From Phaeodactylum tricornutum CCAP 1055/1 (Eukaryota > Bacillariophyta > Bacillariophyceae > Surirellales > Neidiaceae): a DNA stretch of 64,000 nt. The position numbers and the translations under genes were made by a program. Below are positions 20,666 to 30,457 of this stretch, in pieces. Positions within the stretch are counted from its first letter, which is position 1. Each line of letters opens with the position of its first letter. The DNA lies in the NCBI RefSeq assembly GCF_000150955.2, contig NC_011669.1, positions 2,114,993-2,178,992 on the forward strand, written 5' to 3'. The notes beneath the pieces are model-generated. The model worked only from the letters and a program-made list of their open reading frames with translations, was not told where the DNA came from and did no database searches.

Positions 20666-22345
20666 TTACTCTAACGAATGGCGCACGCTCGCTTCCGAAA
20701 TCGCTCTCGCCTCAAAGCTGGTGCCAGTTTCTAGCAATCTCTTCAATAGAACATTGCCGAGACCTGCCGCCGGCGGCCAGAAACCTCCGTGCTTTGCTGG
20801 CACCTTATCTTCCTCCAACGCTAGACACAGTCCCGATTCCACCAACATGCGGGATGTTTCGAGGCAACCTGCATCCTTATCAAAATACATGATGGACTCA
20901 GCACGGTTCCCGTTGATACCGATTCCTTCACCAAATATACACAAATAATGTTTGTCTTCCATATTTTTCATCGACGGACCTTCGCCAACCTTGGGGAAAA
21001 CATACTTTTTTAGCAAACCCGATGTCAAAGGATTTAGCATCATGGAACCGACAATAATCAGTCCAACGTGGTTGACGAACGCCGTCTTGAAGTCTTTCGT
21101 CACTGCAAACTCAGTGTAAGTAAGAGATTTGCTGCCCTGTTCCCGAAGAGCGTGGCTCCAGCGAACGACAGCCCCGTTGACTTGAGCCATAATGAATGGC
21201 GTCGTCCACCGCCCAAACCAGGCGCCTGTATCATCCCACGGTGATTTTGACTTGTGAATCCAAGTAGGCCCATCCGATCTACAAACGTATTCGCTTTTTT
21301 CGCCATTCATCAATCTCAGGAAAGGATCAAAGTCAGCGTGTGGAGCCTTGACACTTTTGCCATCTACTGCAGAGAAAAGCGTTGCAATCGTACCACCGGG
21401 AGCTCCACCAACAGCTTCATCCCAGAACGTTACACTCGTTAAATCGTCTTTGAATTCTTTCTGAAGAGCTTCCTGCAGCTTCATGACACTCAGATCCCAT
21501 GGAACGGAATCATGTCCGCAGAAAGTTACCAACCTGGCCCCGGATTTTTGTGCCGTTTCGCCCCACTTCATGATCATCGCCTTGACCCAATCGCTCTCTC
21601 CCGTAATGTCGACATAGTGGGTGCCGAATTTGGCGCAAAACTCCACAACCGGACTTCCAAACAAAGCAAACGGCCCGGCCGTTGTAGCCACACACCGGGC
21701 CTGTTTAACCAGTGCCGGCATCGATGAAGTTCTTGTTGTATCAACTATAATGGTATCGATGGATTCAACCTCCTGAATGTCTAGTTCGTCAGCTAACTCC
21801 CTTTTGACTTTATCTAATTTCGCTTCAGATCGTCCAGCGATGGCCCATTTAACAGATTTGTTCACACCATAGGTTTTTGCCAGGTGCCGAACGGCGAGTC
21901 TTCCCGTAAATCCTGTAGCACCCAGCACAACCATGTCGTATTTGCGTTCCCGCCGTGGCAATATGTCGGAATCGCTCACGTGATAGCCGGTATCAAGCCT
22001 AGGTTGTTCCGCTTTGGGCAATACAGGCTTCATGATTACCTTGCCCGCCTGGTAGAATAGAGAAAGGGGCAAAACTGTCAAGGCCCATACTGGAAGCGAA
22101 GCGACAGTTGCGAGAAACGTCGCAGCCGAAACGGAAGGAACCGTTCGGCCGTCTTGCGTCACGGGAGAAGGCATCGCCGTTCTCGAAACAATCTTCTTTT
22201 TAAAAGTATGCATCATACACCGATCAGGTAAATTGTGTCTAAAATTGTGAGCGCGGTTTTGCAGTACAAACGATTTCGCTGTATGCAAAGCAGTCACAAA
22301 ACCATAAATGAGAAGCAATAAATAGATTCGAAAACGAAAGGCCAT
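20666..22345 (-). CDS. Saccharopine dehydrogenase-like oxidoreductase (SCCPDH family), probably plastid
   Basis: A single exon of 559 residues from the ATG at 22345; an ATG at 22369 adds eight residues. The chosen start begins a signal-like segment (MAFRFRIYLLLLIYGFVTAL) followed by TAKS-F, close to the ASAF cleavage motif of diatom plastid presequences. A second hydrophobic stretch lies at about residues 70-100. Then comes a Rossmann fold with GATGFTGRLAVRHLAKTYG and WAIAGRSEAKL, and the family segments CVATTAGPFALFG, THYVDITGESDWV and FCGHDSVPWDLSV. SCCPDH-like proteins are distinct from the lysine-pathway saccharopine dehydrogenases and related to trans-acting enoyl reductases; the substrate is unknown. 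Plastid targeting is inferred from the N-terminus only. Confidence 0.8.
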   Translation of the reverse strand: MAFRFRIYLLLLIYGFVTALHTAKSFVLQNRAHNFRHNLPDRCMMHTFKKKIVSRTAMPSPVTQDGRTVPSVSAATFLATVASLPVWALTVLPLSLFYQAGKVIMKPVLPKAEQPRLDTGYHVSDSDILPRRERKYDMVVLGATGFTGRLAVRHLAKTYGVNKSVKWAIAGRSEAKLDKVKRELADELDIQEVESIDTIIVDTTRTSSMPALVKQARCVATTAGPFALFGSPVVEFCAKFGTHYVDITGESDWVKAMIMKWGETAQKSGARLVTFCGHDSVPWDLSVMKLQEALQKEFKDDLTSVTFWDEAVGGAPGGTIATLFSAVDGKSVKAPHADFDPFLRLMNGEKSEYVCRSDGPTWIHKSKSPWDDTGAWFGRWTTPFIMAQVNGAVVRWSHALREQGSKSLTYTEFAVTKDFKTAFVNHVGLIIVGSMMLNPLTSGLLKKYVFPKVGEGPSMKNMEDKHYLCIFGEGIGINGNRAESIMYFDKDAGCLETSRMLVESGLCLALEEDKVPAKHGGFWPPAAGLGNVLLKRLLETGTSFEARAISEASVRHSLE

Positions 22346-22962
22346 CGGAAAAGGCGAACCAAGAATCAATTCGAACGAGTTCGATTTCGCAACAGGTTTA
22401 CAAAGTAGAAGACCGTGGATGAAAAGCAGGATTACTAGTTTTTTTCATTGTTCATTGACTGTTTGCGAACACTATCTCGGGTTCCAAAGTCTTCTATTTT
22501 TGGATCACCGGCTGGTATGAGGTAATTGTCAGAACTACAGAAATGTGTGTCGATTTCGAGGAGTACCTTCACAATGTTTCCCGAACCCTGTGAAAACTTT
22601 ATTACCGACGTGATGAAACTGAAATTACAACACAGTCACTGTCAGTAAGAGTGAAACCCTTGTGAGTATTTGACTCTCTAGGGTCGACTTCTTGGAAACC
22701 CTTTCACAATCAAACAAAGGTTAGACAGAGCAAGATTCAATGGCCTGAGGCTCTATTAGACGTGTTCTGTTCGTGCTATAACCGCTAACCTAAGAGTCGC
22801 ATGGTAACATACGGAGCCGGCGTTTAATGACATGATGTATATTGTGCTTCGGGCAAAACTGTATAGTAATGAAGTTTGAAAGCAAAACTCGTTTACTGTT
22901 AGGAATCCACGCGCAAATTTAAATCCGACACACGATATATGTCCTTTAGTTTTTTCCTCTCT
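22346..22962. other. Intergenic region, oxidoreductase promoter
   Basis: About 0.6 kb between two minus-strand genes. It carries one copy of the ACTGTCAGTAA motif (22638-22648). No gene was recognised. Confidence 0.5.
22638..22648 (+). promoter_or_regulatory. ACTGTCAGTAA motif
   Basis: An exact copy of an 11-mer also found at 62817-62827 and, on the other strand, at 60388-60398. It lies about 290 bp upstream of the oxidoreductase start. Its function is unknown. Confidence 0.3.
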
Positions 22963-23718
22963 CTAGTGTCCGCGATACTTGTGCAACCACTCAGGGGGGC
23001 TTGTGCCGTCTTCCTCCTCTTCGTCATCCGTCCAAGAATATTCCTCCTCACTATTTTCATCTTGGACAGAAGAGACCGGCTGCTGCATCATTTGGCTACG
23101 CTCCGCAGCGGGAAGAGAATCGTTCATGGCCTCGTCGAGACGCATTATATGCTGCATGGCAAGATTTTCAAAGGCTTTTACCCGTTCTCCATCAAATGCA
23201 TCGGTAAATGGATCCTTGAACCGCATGTCTGCTAAAAGCCATTTCCGTTGCTCATCTCCATTTTTCAGATAATGCAAGAATCTCAACACTTGCTGCCGAT
23301 TCCACTTGTCAAAATCAAGGCAGTCCGACTCTTGCACAAAGTTTTCCCTTGCATACGATAAATAGTACTCACTTCTAGATCGTAGTTCGTCGTCCCGATC
23401 AACAGGTGGTAGCATAGAAATCATGCTGACGCGACCACTCTTTGATGAAGATTCCATCTCATCCTCTTCACGTTTTCGAAATTCCGCTTCGTCATGTTCG
23501 TTGCCCTGTCGGATCACTCGCACTGAGCGTATACAAGTCCGATAAAGCGATCTCGTCATTGCAGCTGCTTCTTGCTTGATTTCCTCGCGCTCTTTTGTTA
23601 AGCAATTGCCGCTCGCAGAACGATAAGAGACACATTTTATGCGTGTTGTGGACCGGTAAGAATTCAAGGCCAGTCGGTTTCGTGTCAACGGAAGTTCCCT
23701 TAAGCGAGCAGAACGCAT
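22963..23718 (-). CDS. LYR-motif protein with mitochondrial presequence and acidic tail
   Basis: 251 residues from the ATG at 23718; an ATG at 23754 adds 12. The N-terminus MRSARLRELPLTRNRLAL is rich in Arg and Leu with few acids, as in a mitochondrial presequence. TRSLYRTCIRSVRVIR further in is a LYR motif followed by a basic amphipathic helix, the signature of the Complex1_LYR family, whose members assist Fe-S cluster delivery, respiratory complex assembly or mitoribosomes. A later helical segment contains DFDKWNRQQVLRFLHYL. The C-terminus is strongly acidic (ENSEEEYSWTDDEEEEDG), not usual for LYRM proteins. Which client it serves cannot be told. It is divergently transcribed from the Lhcr-type gene. 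Confidence 0.6.
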   Translation of the reverse strand: MRSARLRELPLTRNRLALNSYRSTTRIKCVSYRSASGNCLTKEREEIKQEAAAMTRSLYRTCIRSVRVIRQGNEHDEAEFRKREEDEMESSSKSGRVSMISMLPPVDRDDELRSRSEYYLSYARENFVQESDCLDFDKWNRQQVLRFLHYLKNGDEQRKWLLADMRFKDPFTDAFDGERVKAFENLAMQHIMRLDEAMNDSLPAAERSQMMQQPVSSVQDENSEEEYSWTDDEEEEDGTSPPEWLHKYRGH

Positions 23719-24287
23719 GATAAAGAAGGGTCTACTATTACTTGGATACAGCAAACTTTTCTGTGCCTATACCATTAGTTGACTGCGAATACGATTGGAA
23801 CCTATCCCGAAAGAAATCATGGTCAGGACTTCAAAAATGGGGAATCTACGACACAGCACTACCATATCGTATAGACCACAAAACGTATCTGGCTGACTGT
23901 GAAAAATTGAGCCGCGTCTGCCTGTCCGTCTCCCTTGTGAAGGGCATATCACTTCCCTAATTACGAGGTGTTTTCAAAATCGTATTTGTCGCTTCCCTGT
24001 CAGCGAATCAAAAGCGATCGAAATACTGACATCATCCATGATCGACTCATTCCCGATTGACTCAGAGCAGAACGCTTTTGTATATGTCGCTCTAGACATA
24101 ATAACTATCGAAAAGCTTATATGATTCTGTTAGGTTTTGGGGGAATATGAGGGCAAGACCGTTCAGACAAATATGAGAGACATGATTTTGTTTGCATCTG
24201 ATGCTAACACAACACATCATTCGACACAATTTGCAAACGTGATTGTTGGCCATAAAACGAATACGTAGACCCTTAGAAAAAAGAAAA
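23719..24287. promoter_or_regulatory. Bidirectional promoter region, LYR protein / Lhcr antenna gene
   Basis: About 570 bp between divergent starts. A light-regulated promoter for the antenna gene is expected here. TGACTGTGA occurs near 23892. I cannot identify a TATA box with confidence, although AAAAAAGAAAA lies directly before the Lhcr start. Confidence 0.4.
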
Positions 24288-25152
24288 ATGAAATTTTGCC
24301 TTGCTATTGCCTCCTTTGCAGCATCGGCCTCGGCCTTTGCTCCTTCTCCGCAGAACAGCCAGAACAGCCGGACACAAACCAGTCTGAACAACGACCTCTG
24401 GGGACAGCCTCCTTCGGACGGTAAGGAGAAATCCAAAGCTCTTCCATTCGCCAACCGACCCAAGCTACTCGACGGAAGTATGCCTGGAGACGTCGGCTTT
24501 GACCCGTTTGGTTTCGCCGGCGCCGATAAAGCTAGCCTCATGTATATGCGCGAGGCTGAAATCAAGCATTGCCGTTTGGCCATGTTGGCCGTCGCCGGAT
24601 GGGTCTTTGCTGAGCTGTTTGATAAGGTACGTTGCACTCTTGGCAGAATTGAGCAGCATTATTTATTCATTCTAAACGGCCGATTCTTGTTTCTATTCCT
24701 GCAGCCTATTGCCGATGCCGTCGGTCTTCCAACGGCCCTTACAAAGTCGGGAGCAAGTCCTTCAATTCTAAATGGAGGCCTGGAGAAAATTGATATCGCT
24801 TATTGGCTGGCCGTTGTCACGCTTGCAGGGATTGTCGAAATTGAGAATTCCAAGGTTAAGGAAGACAAGGGAAAGGACTACATTCTTGGCGACTGCGGCT
24901 TTGATCCTATTGGTCTTTACCCGAAGGAAAAATCGGAGCAATTCGCTATGCAGACCAAAGAACTGAAGAATGGACGCCTTGCTATGATGGCCAGTGAGTA
25001 GATCCAGAGAAGTGCATGCGGCGATATTTCAATTTTCTAGATCTTACACATTGCCATCTTTACTGTTAGTCCTCGGATTTGTGGCACAGGAAGCACTCTA
25101 CCGACAGCCTGTTGTTGCGACAACTCCCTTTTTCTTCCAGCCTCTATTCTAA
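24288..25152 (+). CDS. Light-harvesting chlorophyll-binding protein, Lhcr/FCP family
   Basis: Exons are 24288-24626, 24705-24993 and 25070-25152, giving 236 residues. The N-terminus [20 protein letters not shown] is a textbook diatom plastid presequence with cleavage before Phe in ASAF. Chlorophyll-binding helix 1 contains [21 protein letters not shown] and helix 3 contains [12 protein letters not shown], completed by exon 3 ([10 protein letters not shown]). Both ExxxxRxAM generic LHC motifs are present. [10 protein letters not shown] and [12 protein letters not shown] suggest the Lhcr (red-algal-type, photosystem I-associated) branch rather than Lhcf; subfamily is inferred. The protein sits in the thylakoid membrane and binds chlorophyll and fucoxanthin-type carotenoid. 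The first intron is 78 nt, in frame and without a stop, so an unspliced message could still be read, adding 26 hydrophobic residues after helix 1. Confidence 0.95.
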
Positions 25153-25347
25153 ACGAAAGTCAACCTATTTGCTACATAGATTTTATTATGCCAGTTGTTG
25201 AATTGATCCTAGTATTTATACGGCTTAATATCTGCATGGCTGAGGTTGCTCTATAATACTGTTTAGAACACAGCTATCTTGGTTTGGCATAGCTTTGCAG
25301 CGCTAGCAGTCAGAAATAATATACTCGTAGACTTTCATGTTTCAGAT

Positions 25348-25358
25348 GGGGGGGGGGG
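25348..25358. repeat. Homopolymer run of 11 G
   Basis: It lies in the 257-bp convergent spacer between the Lhcr-type gene and uracil-DNA glycosylase. The exact length may be unreliable in sequencing. Confidence 0.8.
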
Positions 25359-25409
25359 ACTGATAGATGTTTGGTATATCTCAACCATGCAGTAGGAACG
25401 CATTTTGTG

Positions 25410-26450
25410 TTAGTCGTCGACGTTCCAGTCAATTGCGCCACAGCCCATCTCTGTCAAAGCCTGGTTGCATCGACTGAAGCACTTGCTTCCTAGAAAAGGT
25501 TGATTCGTTTTCCGTGCGCCTAGAGGACTGGGATGGCTCGTGCAAATAACAACGTGCCGATTCACGGATGAGTTGGAGCCGATCAAAGCTTGTGCCTTGG
25601 CTGTGGCGGGCTTTCCCCAGAGTAGAAATACCACCCTTTGACCGCTTTTCTTGCTCTGACGGTCCACTGCCCGGACTATTTCGTCCGTCAAGTTTTCCCA
25701 CCCTTTCTTTTGGTGCGAGTTTGCCTCGCCACGACGAACAGACATACAAGCATTCAGCTGAAAGCAAGAAGAGATACACCGCGTTATTCAGCACAAAAGC
25801 ACCTAAACATGCTTAGATACTCTTGACGAGAGTTCCACTTACCATGAGTACTCCTTGTTTGGCCCATCTGATCAGATGTCCGTGTCGTGGCATCAAAAAC
25901 TTGATCTGCGAATCTTCATTCAATTCCCTGTAAACATTTTTTAGGGATGGCGGGATCGCTTGTCCCGGAAGAACCGAAAAACACAGGCCATGGGCTTGCC
26001 CGGGACCGTGGTAGGGATCTAGAGAGTGCCTTTTGTAAGGAATTGGGCTGAGAATAAAACACAGAATCGAGAAGGTCGCCTTTGCCGCGTACCTTGTCCA
26101 ATGATGACAACCCGGACTTGATCTAATGGAGTCAAATTCAGTGCCGACCACGTGTCGGCTACTGGAGGGTAGACTGTGTTTACCAAACGTTCCTTGGCAA
26201 CGAAGCTGGCGAGTGAAGCAAAACTAGCGGAATCGAGATGTCGTGCAAGCTCTTTTCTCCAACAGACACAGCTTTCCCTTTCATCCAACGATGACAGAAG
26301 TTCTAGTACGGCACTCTTGGAGTCTGACCTGGCGCCTACTGCATCCACCAAGTCTTTGGATCGCTTGTCGGAGGTTTTCTCCCCATCCGCATCACGATCT
26401 CTTTTTGCACTAGCTCTCGGCTTCTTCGGGGCAAAATATGACGTGATCAT
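25410..26450 (-). CDS. UNG: Uracil-DNA glycosylase, family 1 (UNG)
   Basis: Exons are 26450-26093, 26018-25843 and 25757-25410, giving 293 residues. The first join restores the catalytic water-activating motif [36 protein letters not shown] and the HPSPLG loop with the catalytic His follow in the expected order. The enzyme removes uracil from DNA as the first step of base excision repair. The N-terminus [20 protein letters not shown] resembles a PCNA-interacting peptide plus nuclear localisation signal, like the nuclear isoform in other eukaryotes, and lacks a targeting presequence. The usual Ser of HPSPLS is replaced by Gly. It converges on the Lhcr-type gene. Confidence 0.95.
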
Positions 26451-26822
26451 AATGAAAATATAAATAGGAAAATGCTATCCACAGGAGGATGGTGAGAAAA
26501 TGCCGACCGAAAGTTGCTACGACTGCTCGTTAACCATCGTTCACATCCAAGTCGCAGTGGGTTGACTGAGAATCTGATATGGGGTTTCCGGGAATCAATT
26601 TGCGTCCTATCTCTAGCTGTCAACGTATTTGGATTTTCCCTGATTCCCTGTGAAAGGAAGTAGGGTACGAAAATATTGACTCTAACGTAAAAAAACAATC
26701 ATTACAACAGCTTCATTATCACTATAATCAGCTCACAATCAGTCCTTCACATTTCTTTGGAAGACATCATTGTGGCAAAGTCATAGAAACTCCTACACAG
26801 TGTTAAGTATCAGTCGTCTCCG
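26451..26822. promoter_or_regulatory. Bidirectional promoter region, UNG / aldo-keto reductase
   Basis: About 0.37 kb between divergent genes. It is AT-rich near 26690-26720. Nothing specific was recognised. Confidence 0.4.
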
Positions 26823-27920
26823 TTGCTCCAGTCCCCTTACGGCGCAATCATGAAGGCACCGATTCCTCGTCTCTACTTGGGGACCATGACATTTGCCTGG
26901 TCTCAGACATCGTCGAAAGTGGATCATCCTGTTGCCTTGGAAATGGTTAAAAAGTTTATCTCCTTTAATACAGAACGCGGAGAAAAGCTTCACCGCATTG
27001 ATACGGCTCGCATTTACGCTGGAGGTAGTACCGAGGATATGGTAGGATCAGTTCTGGCTAAATTGGGTTTAGTTGACGGTATTGTTGCCATTGGAACTAA
27101 AGCTCATCCCAGTCAAAAGGGTGGACTCTCTCGAAACGGAATCGAGGATCAATTTAAGGCGTCCGTGATTGCAATGGGGGCAATGAAGATCGACAAGGTG
27201 GACGAATATTATTTGCACCAACCCGATACAGAGTATGCGCTACTCGAGAGTCTGAAATGCCTCCATGAGATGATAACCAATGGTGCCATCTCAGCGATTG
27301 GAATGAGCAACTACAACGTGAAAGAAATGGAAAGAGTATTTGCTCTCGTTAAAAAACATGATCTCACTCCACCAACTGTGTATCAAGGTCTTTACAATCC
27401 TTTGAATAGGCTTGTGGAAAACGAACTGCTTCCCCTCCTGAAAGCTAACCAATGTTCATTCGTCGCATATAATCCTTTGGCAGCGGGCCTTCTGGCTGGC
27501 AAGCACACGGACCCTGACCAAGTGCAAAAGGGGCGCTTCAAAGATAACCAAAACTATTTGCCGCGCTTTTATACACTGGCAAACTTTGACGCGATTGAAC
27601 TAATCCGACAAGCATGCGAAAAGGAGAGTATAACGATGGTGGAAGCGACTTATCGTTGGCTTTTACGCCATTCAGCGTTGGGTCTAGAAGACGGAGTTTT
27701 GCTCGGCGCCAGTTCGTTGGTTCAGCTTGATCAGAACCTGAAGGCGTGCTCCGCTGCGAAAGAAAGGCCTCCATTGCCCGCTTCTGTCTTGCAAGCGTTT
27801 GAGAAAGCATGGAAGCTGACGGAGAATGGTGCATTTCCCTACTGGCGATCTTACTCTTCGGATATGCCCAACCGAAACTCTCTTGATCCAGGTGCTTCGT
27901 ACAATGCGACTAAGAAGTAG
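26823..27920 (+). CDS. Aldo/keto reductase, AKR7 (aflatoxin aldehyde reductase)-like
   Basis: A single exon of 365 residues; an in-frame ATG at 26850 (MKAPIPRLYLGTMTF) is an equally good start and gives 356. The (beta/alpha)8 family pattern is clear: LYLGTMTFAW, then IDTARIYAGG with catalytic Asp and Tyr, GTKAHP with the catalytic Lys, and DEYYLHQPD with the catalytic His. GAISAIGMSNYNVKEM and YNPLAAGLLAGKH follow. The C-terminus reads WKLTENGAFPYWRSYS. These features match NADPH-dependent AKR7-type enzymes that reduce dicarbonyls and reactive aldehydes. There is no targeting peptide, so it is probably cytosolic. The substrate is not predictable. Confidence 0.9.
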   Translation: MLQSPYGAIMKAPIPRLYLGTMTFAWSQTSSKVDHPVALEMVKKFISFNTERGEKLHRIDTARIYAGGSTEDMVGSVLAKLGLVDGIVAIGTKAHPSQKGGLSRNGIEDQFKASVIAMGAMKIDKVDEYYLHQPDTEYALLESLKCLHEMITNGAISAIGMSNYNVKEMERVFALVKKHDLTPPTVYQGLYNPLNRLVENELLPLLKANQCSFVAYNPLAAGLLAGKHTDPDQVQKGRFKDNQNYLPRFYTLANFDAIELIRQACEKESITMVEATYRWLLRHSALGLEDGVLLGASSLVQLDQNLKACSAAKERPPLPASVLQAFEKAWKLTENGAFPYWRSYSSDMPNRNSLDPGASYNATKK

Positions 27921-27982
27921 TAGCTGCACAAAGCCAAAGCCGTTGGTTTGAAGTTGCATAGAATTTATAAGTAAAGATATTC

Positions 27983-30457
27983 CTAAGTTGGCTCCTTCGA
28001 TAAGACTCCAATTGAGGTGGGCAAATTTCGAGCAAGGTTGCCGACTTTTGTAGAAACCCAGCCGGCCCGAACTAAAAAGTCTATTACGTCGCCCCGTCGC
28101 TCTACGTCGATCCGTACCAACGCTCTTTTGCTAGATCCGGGACCCTCCCTATCCAGAAGCCCCTTAAGCAGTGACTCTTGAATCAGCACGTTCTTTACCT
28201 CCAAATATTGTTCTGGCGTTAGCCTTGTGCGTTGGCACAACAACACTTCACGAGAGGAAAGCAGATTGTAACCAGGCAAATGTGCAAAGTCGTCTTCCTT
28301 GGTTGCCCTCGAAGAAACTTCGAGTTTGGCCTGTATCGCAATTGTATCTTCTACTGGCTGCACAGCATCCATATCCCCATCATCTCTTCTAGTGTCTACT
28401 ACTTTGCTAGACCCATCAGCCGAATTATTTTTCAAATTATTGCTCGTCTCTTGGCTGTCTGCCCAGGGCACGCCCCGATTGATACTCTTCCTCTCACGAC
28501 GATCACCCGTGCGGTATTGCTTCCAATATGAAGATGAAACAGTTCCTACGGACTGAGACATTCCTGAACGGCCACTTACCTCCGCCGAGGTTGCGGCAGT
28601 ATTCTCATCTGGTGTGCTGACATCGGTGTTCTTCTGTGTGTGGGCTGTCTTGTGGAACTGCCGGCGCTCTTTGTCTAATTCGTATTTTTCCGCTTCGAGC
28701 AATGTGCGGATGCCAAGTCTTCGGTACATTTGCAGTTTTGCAATCTCCTTGCGAAGGCGCTTCGCCTTGAGCAGATCCGCAAGAAATTCTTTGTGTTCCT
28801 CGGGCGTATGAAATCTCTCGAACAGACGCATTCGATGCACAAGGTCACGTTCGTCTTGTGGGAGCTTCTCGTGTTCTGTTTGGGTTTTCCGATAATCATA
28901 TAGCTTTCTACTGAGGACGAATTTCTTGCGCTTCTCACGTTCATCAAGCTTAGAGTTGTAGATTGCCAGTACCTGTAGTTTAAGTTGCTTGTCCTCTATC
29001 GGCTCGCCAGGAAGAAATTCCATATCTGCCACGGCCTGCTCGGCATCATTTTCCCATTCCACATCGAAATCTTCCCGTCTAGGCATGAAGCCAGAGAGTT
29101 CAGCACCTGTCATTCCAACAACATCGTCCGGTCGAGGAGGAAGGACGGTAGGACCACCGGGTTTCAAAAGACGAGTCTCAGTCCATTCTTTGTGTAAATT
29201 TTTAACTTGTTCAATGCTATCCATCGCCATGCTCATTTTTACGAAAAGCTGTTCTGCCTTGTAAGCATGGTCACGTCCTACTTCTTGACCAGTCCTCACG
29301 CCCTCAATTGGCGGTAAATATGGATTGGCCCAAAATTCGCCATATCCTTCGAGAGTCTCGGTTGGAATGGCCTTGTACTTCTTGCGGCTCGTGAACGCCA
29401 TGGTTGACATTGAGCTTGGGCTACGCATCATCACCGCCCGACGTTTGGAAGTACGCGACGGAGTGTCGTCGGTATCTCCCTTATCAAATTCTTCTACACT
29501 ATACTTTGTAGCATCGGATTCTTCCACTTCATCCTCACCTTCAGCTTGTAAAGTGTGTGACGGGAGAATGTGGCCGTAGCGTCCAAGAAAATCGTCAAAG
29601 TAGCGCTCCATGCAGCGACGAGGGGTCTTACCAATGGATCCTTGACCTGCGACTGCCTCTGCGATCTCAACCCAATTTCCCAAACCGTTCGTCTGGATAC
29701 CTTCCAGCAAACGTAAGTCTTCTTCCACAGTCCAAAAAAATTTTGGATCATCGTAAACGATATATTTATCGGTAGAGTTTAATTCTTCAGTCAGGACGCC
29801 GTCGTTAACAGCGGTTCTCTCTAGCTCAGTCACGTCCATCGAGTTGGCATCTTGTTCCCGTTCCATAATTTCCTCGTTTGAACCAAGCGCTGCTTCATCC
29901 ACATCCATTTCATCCCCTATTTCATCAATCCCGCTCGATGCTACATTAATATCGGAAACTCTTTGTTCCTCATTGCTCATACCGGAATTCTTCTCGACAT
30001 TGGTATTCAATCTGTTAACTCGGGTGCGAGCAGTGGAAAAAAGTGGATAACGCGTGCTATCACAAACACGATAGCCGTGTGTAGCCTCGTGTTGAATGGC
30101 GGACAAGGCTGCCATACCGTTTTGGTCCGGTGCCGCCTTTAGACGGGCTATTGCCGTTGCATGGTCAGTCGAAGTAAAGCAGTCCAGGCACAAATCGAAA
30201 TCGACACACACCGCACAACGTATTCGCGGCAATTGGGAAATGTCAGCATGACAATAATCGCACTCGAAAATACCACGACGTTTCTCGCTTGTCAAAATCA
30301 AGTCATGCGTTGGACCTTTCGATTGATCGGTCGATACAGAGTGAATTCTTTTCGCCGTTTCAAAGGTAGGCGACTCTCCAATGGCTTTTGTTGGTGCAGG
30401 CTGTTTACCCTGTTTGCCTTTTCGGCGTTTGTTTACTGGCATCTTCCACAACTTCAA
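27983..30457 (-). CDS. ADA2: Transcriptional adaptor ADA2 (SAGA/GCN5 complex subunit)
   Basis: A single exon of 824 residues; an ATG at 30442 (MPVNKRRKGKQGKQ) is a possible alternative start. Domains in order: ZZ zinc finger at about 60-110 (FECDYCHADISQLPRIRC, then CVDFDLCLDCF); SANT domain at about 244-292 (WTVEEDLRLLEGIQTNGLGNW); an ADA2 central helical region (YGEFWANPYLPPIEGVR; LYDYRKTQTEHEKLP); and a C-terminal SWIRM domain (LPGYNLLSSREVLLCQ; ending IDVERRGDVIDFLVRAGW). ZZ-SANT-SWIRM in this order is diagnostic for ADA2, which stimulates GCN5 histone acetylation. Insertions of acidic low-complexity sequence make it longer than yeast Ada2. It converges on the aldo/keto reductase gene with 62 bp between stops. 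Confidence 0.95.
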   Translation of the reverse strand: MKLWKMPVNKRRKGKQGKQPAPTKAIGESPTFETAKRIHSVSTDQSKGPTHDLILTSEKRRGIFECDYCHADISQLPRIRCAVCVDFDLCLDCFTSTDHATAIARLKAAPDQNGMAALSAIQHEATHGYRVCDSTRYPLFSTARTRVNRLNTNVEKNSGMSNEEQRVSDINVASSGIDEIGDEMDVDEAALGSNEEIMEREQDANSMDVTELERTAVNDGVLTEELNSTDKYIVYDDPKFFWTVEEDLRLLEGIQTNGLGNWVEIAEAVAGQGSIGKTPRRCMERYFDDFLGRYGHILPSHTLQAEGEDEVEESDATKYSVEEFDKGDTDDTPSRTSKRRAVMMRSPSSMSTMAFTSRKKYKAIPTETLEGYGEFWANPYLPPIEGVRTGQEVGRDHAYKAEQLFVKMSMAMDSIEQVKNLHKEWTETRLLKPGGPTVLPPRPDDVVGMTGAELSGFMPRREDFDVEWENDAEQAVADMEFLPGEPIEDKQLKLQVLAIYNSKLDEREKRKKFVLSRKLYDYRKTQTEHEKLPQDERDLVHRMRLFERFHTPEEHKEFLADLLKAKRLRKEIAKLQMYRRLGIRTLLEAEKYELDKERRQFHKTAHTQKNTDVSTPDENTAATSAEVSGRSGMSQSVGTVSSSYWKQYRTGDRRERKSINRGVPWADSQETSNNLKNNSADGSSKVVDTRRDDGDMDAVQPVEDTIAIQAKLEVSSRATKEDDFAHLPGYNLLSSREVLLCQRTRLTPEQYLEVKNVLIQESLLKGLLDREGPGSSKRALVRIDVERRGDVIDFLVRAGWVSTKVGNLARNLPTSIGVLSKEPT

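Noticed and set aside
24627-24704. Several introns (24627-24704, 32759-32851, 38229-38306) are multiples of three and stop-free, suggesting selected intron retention.
   Set aside because: Among roughly 36 introns, about a third should be 3n and about 30% of those under 95 nt stop-free by chance, so three is the expected number.
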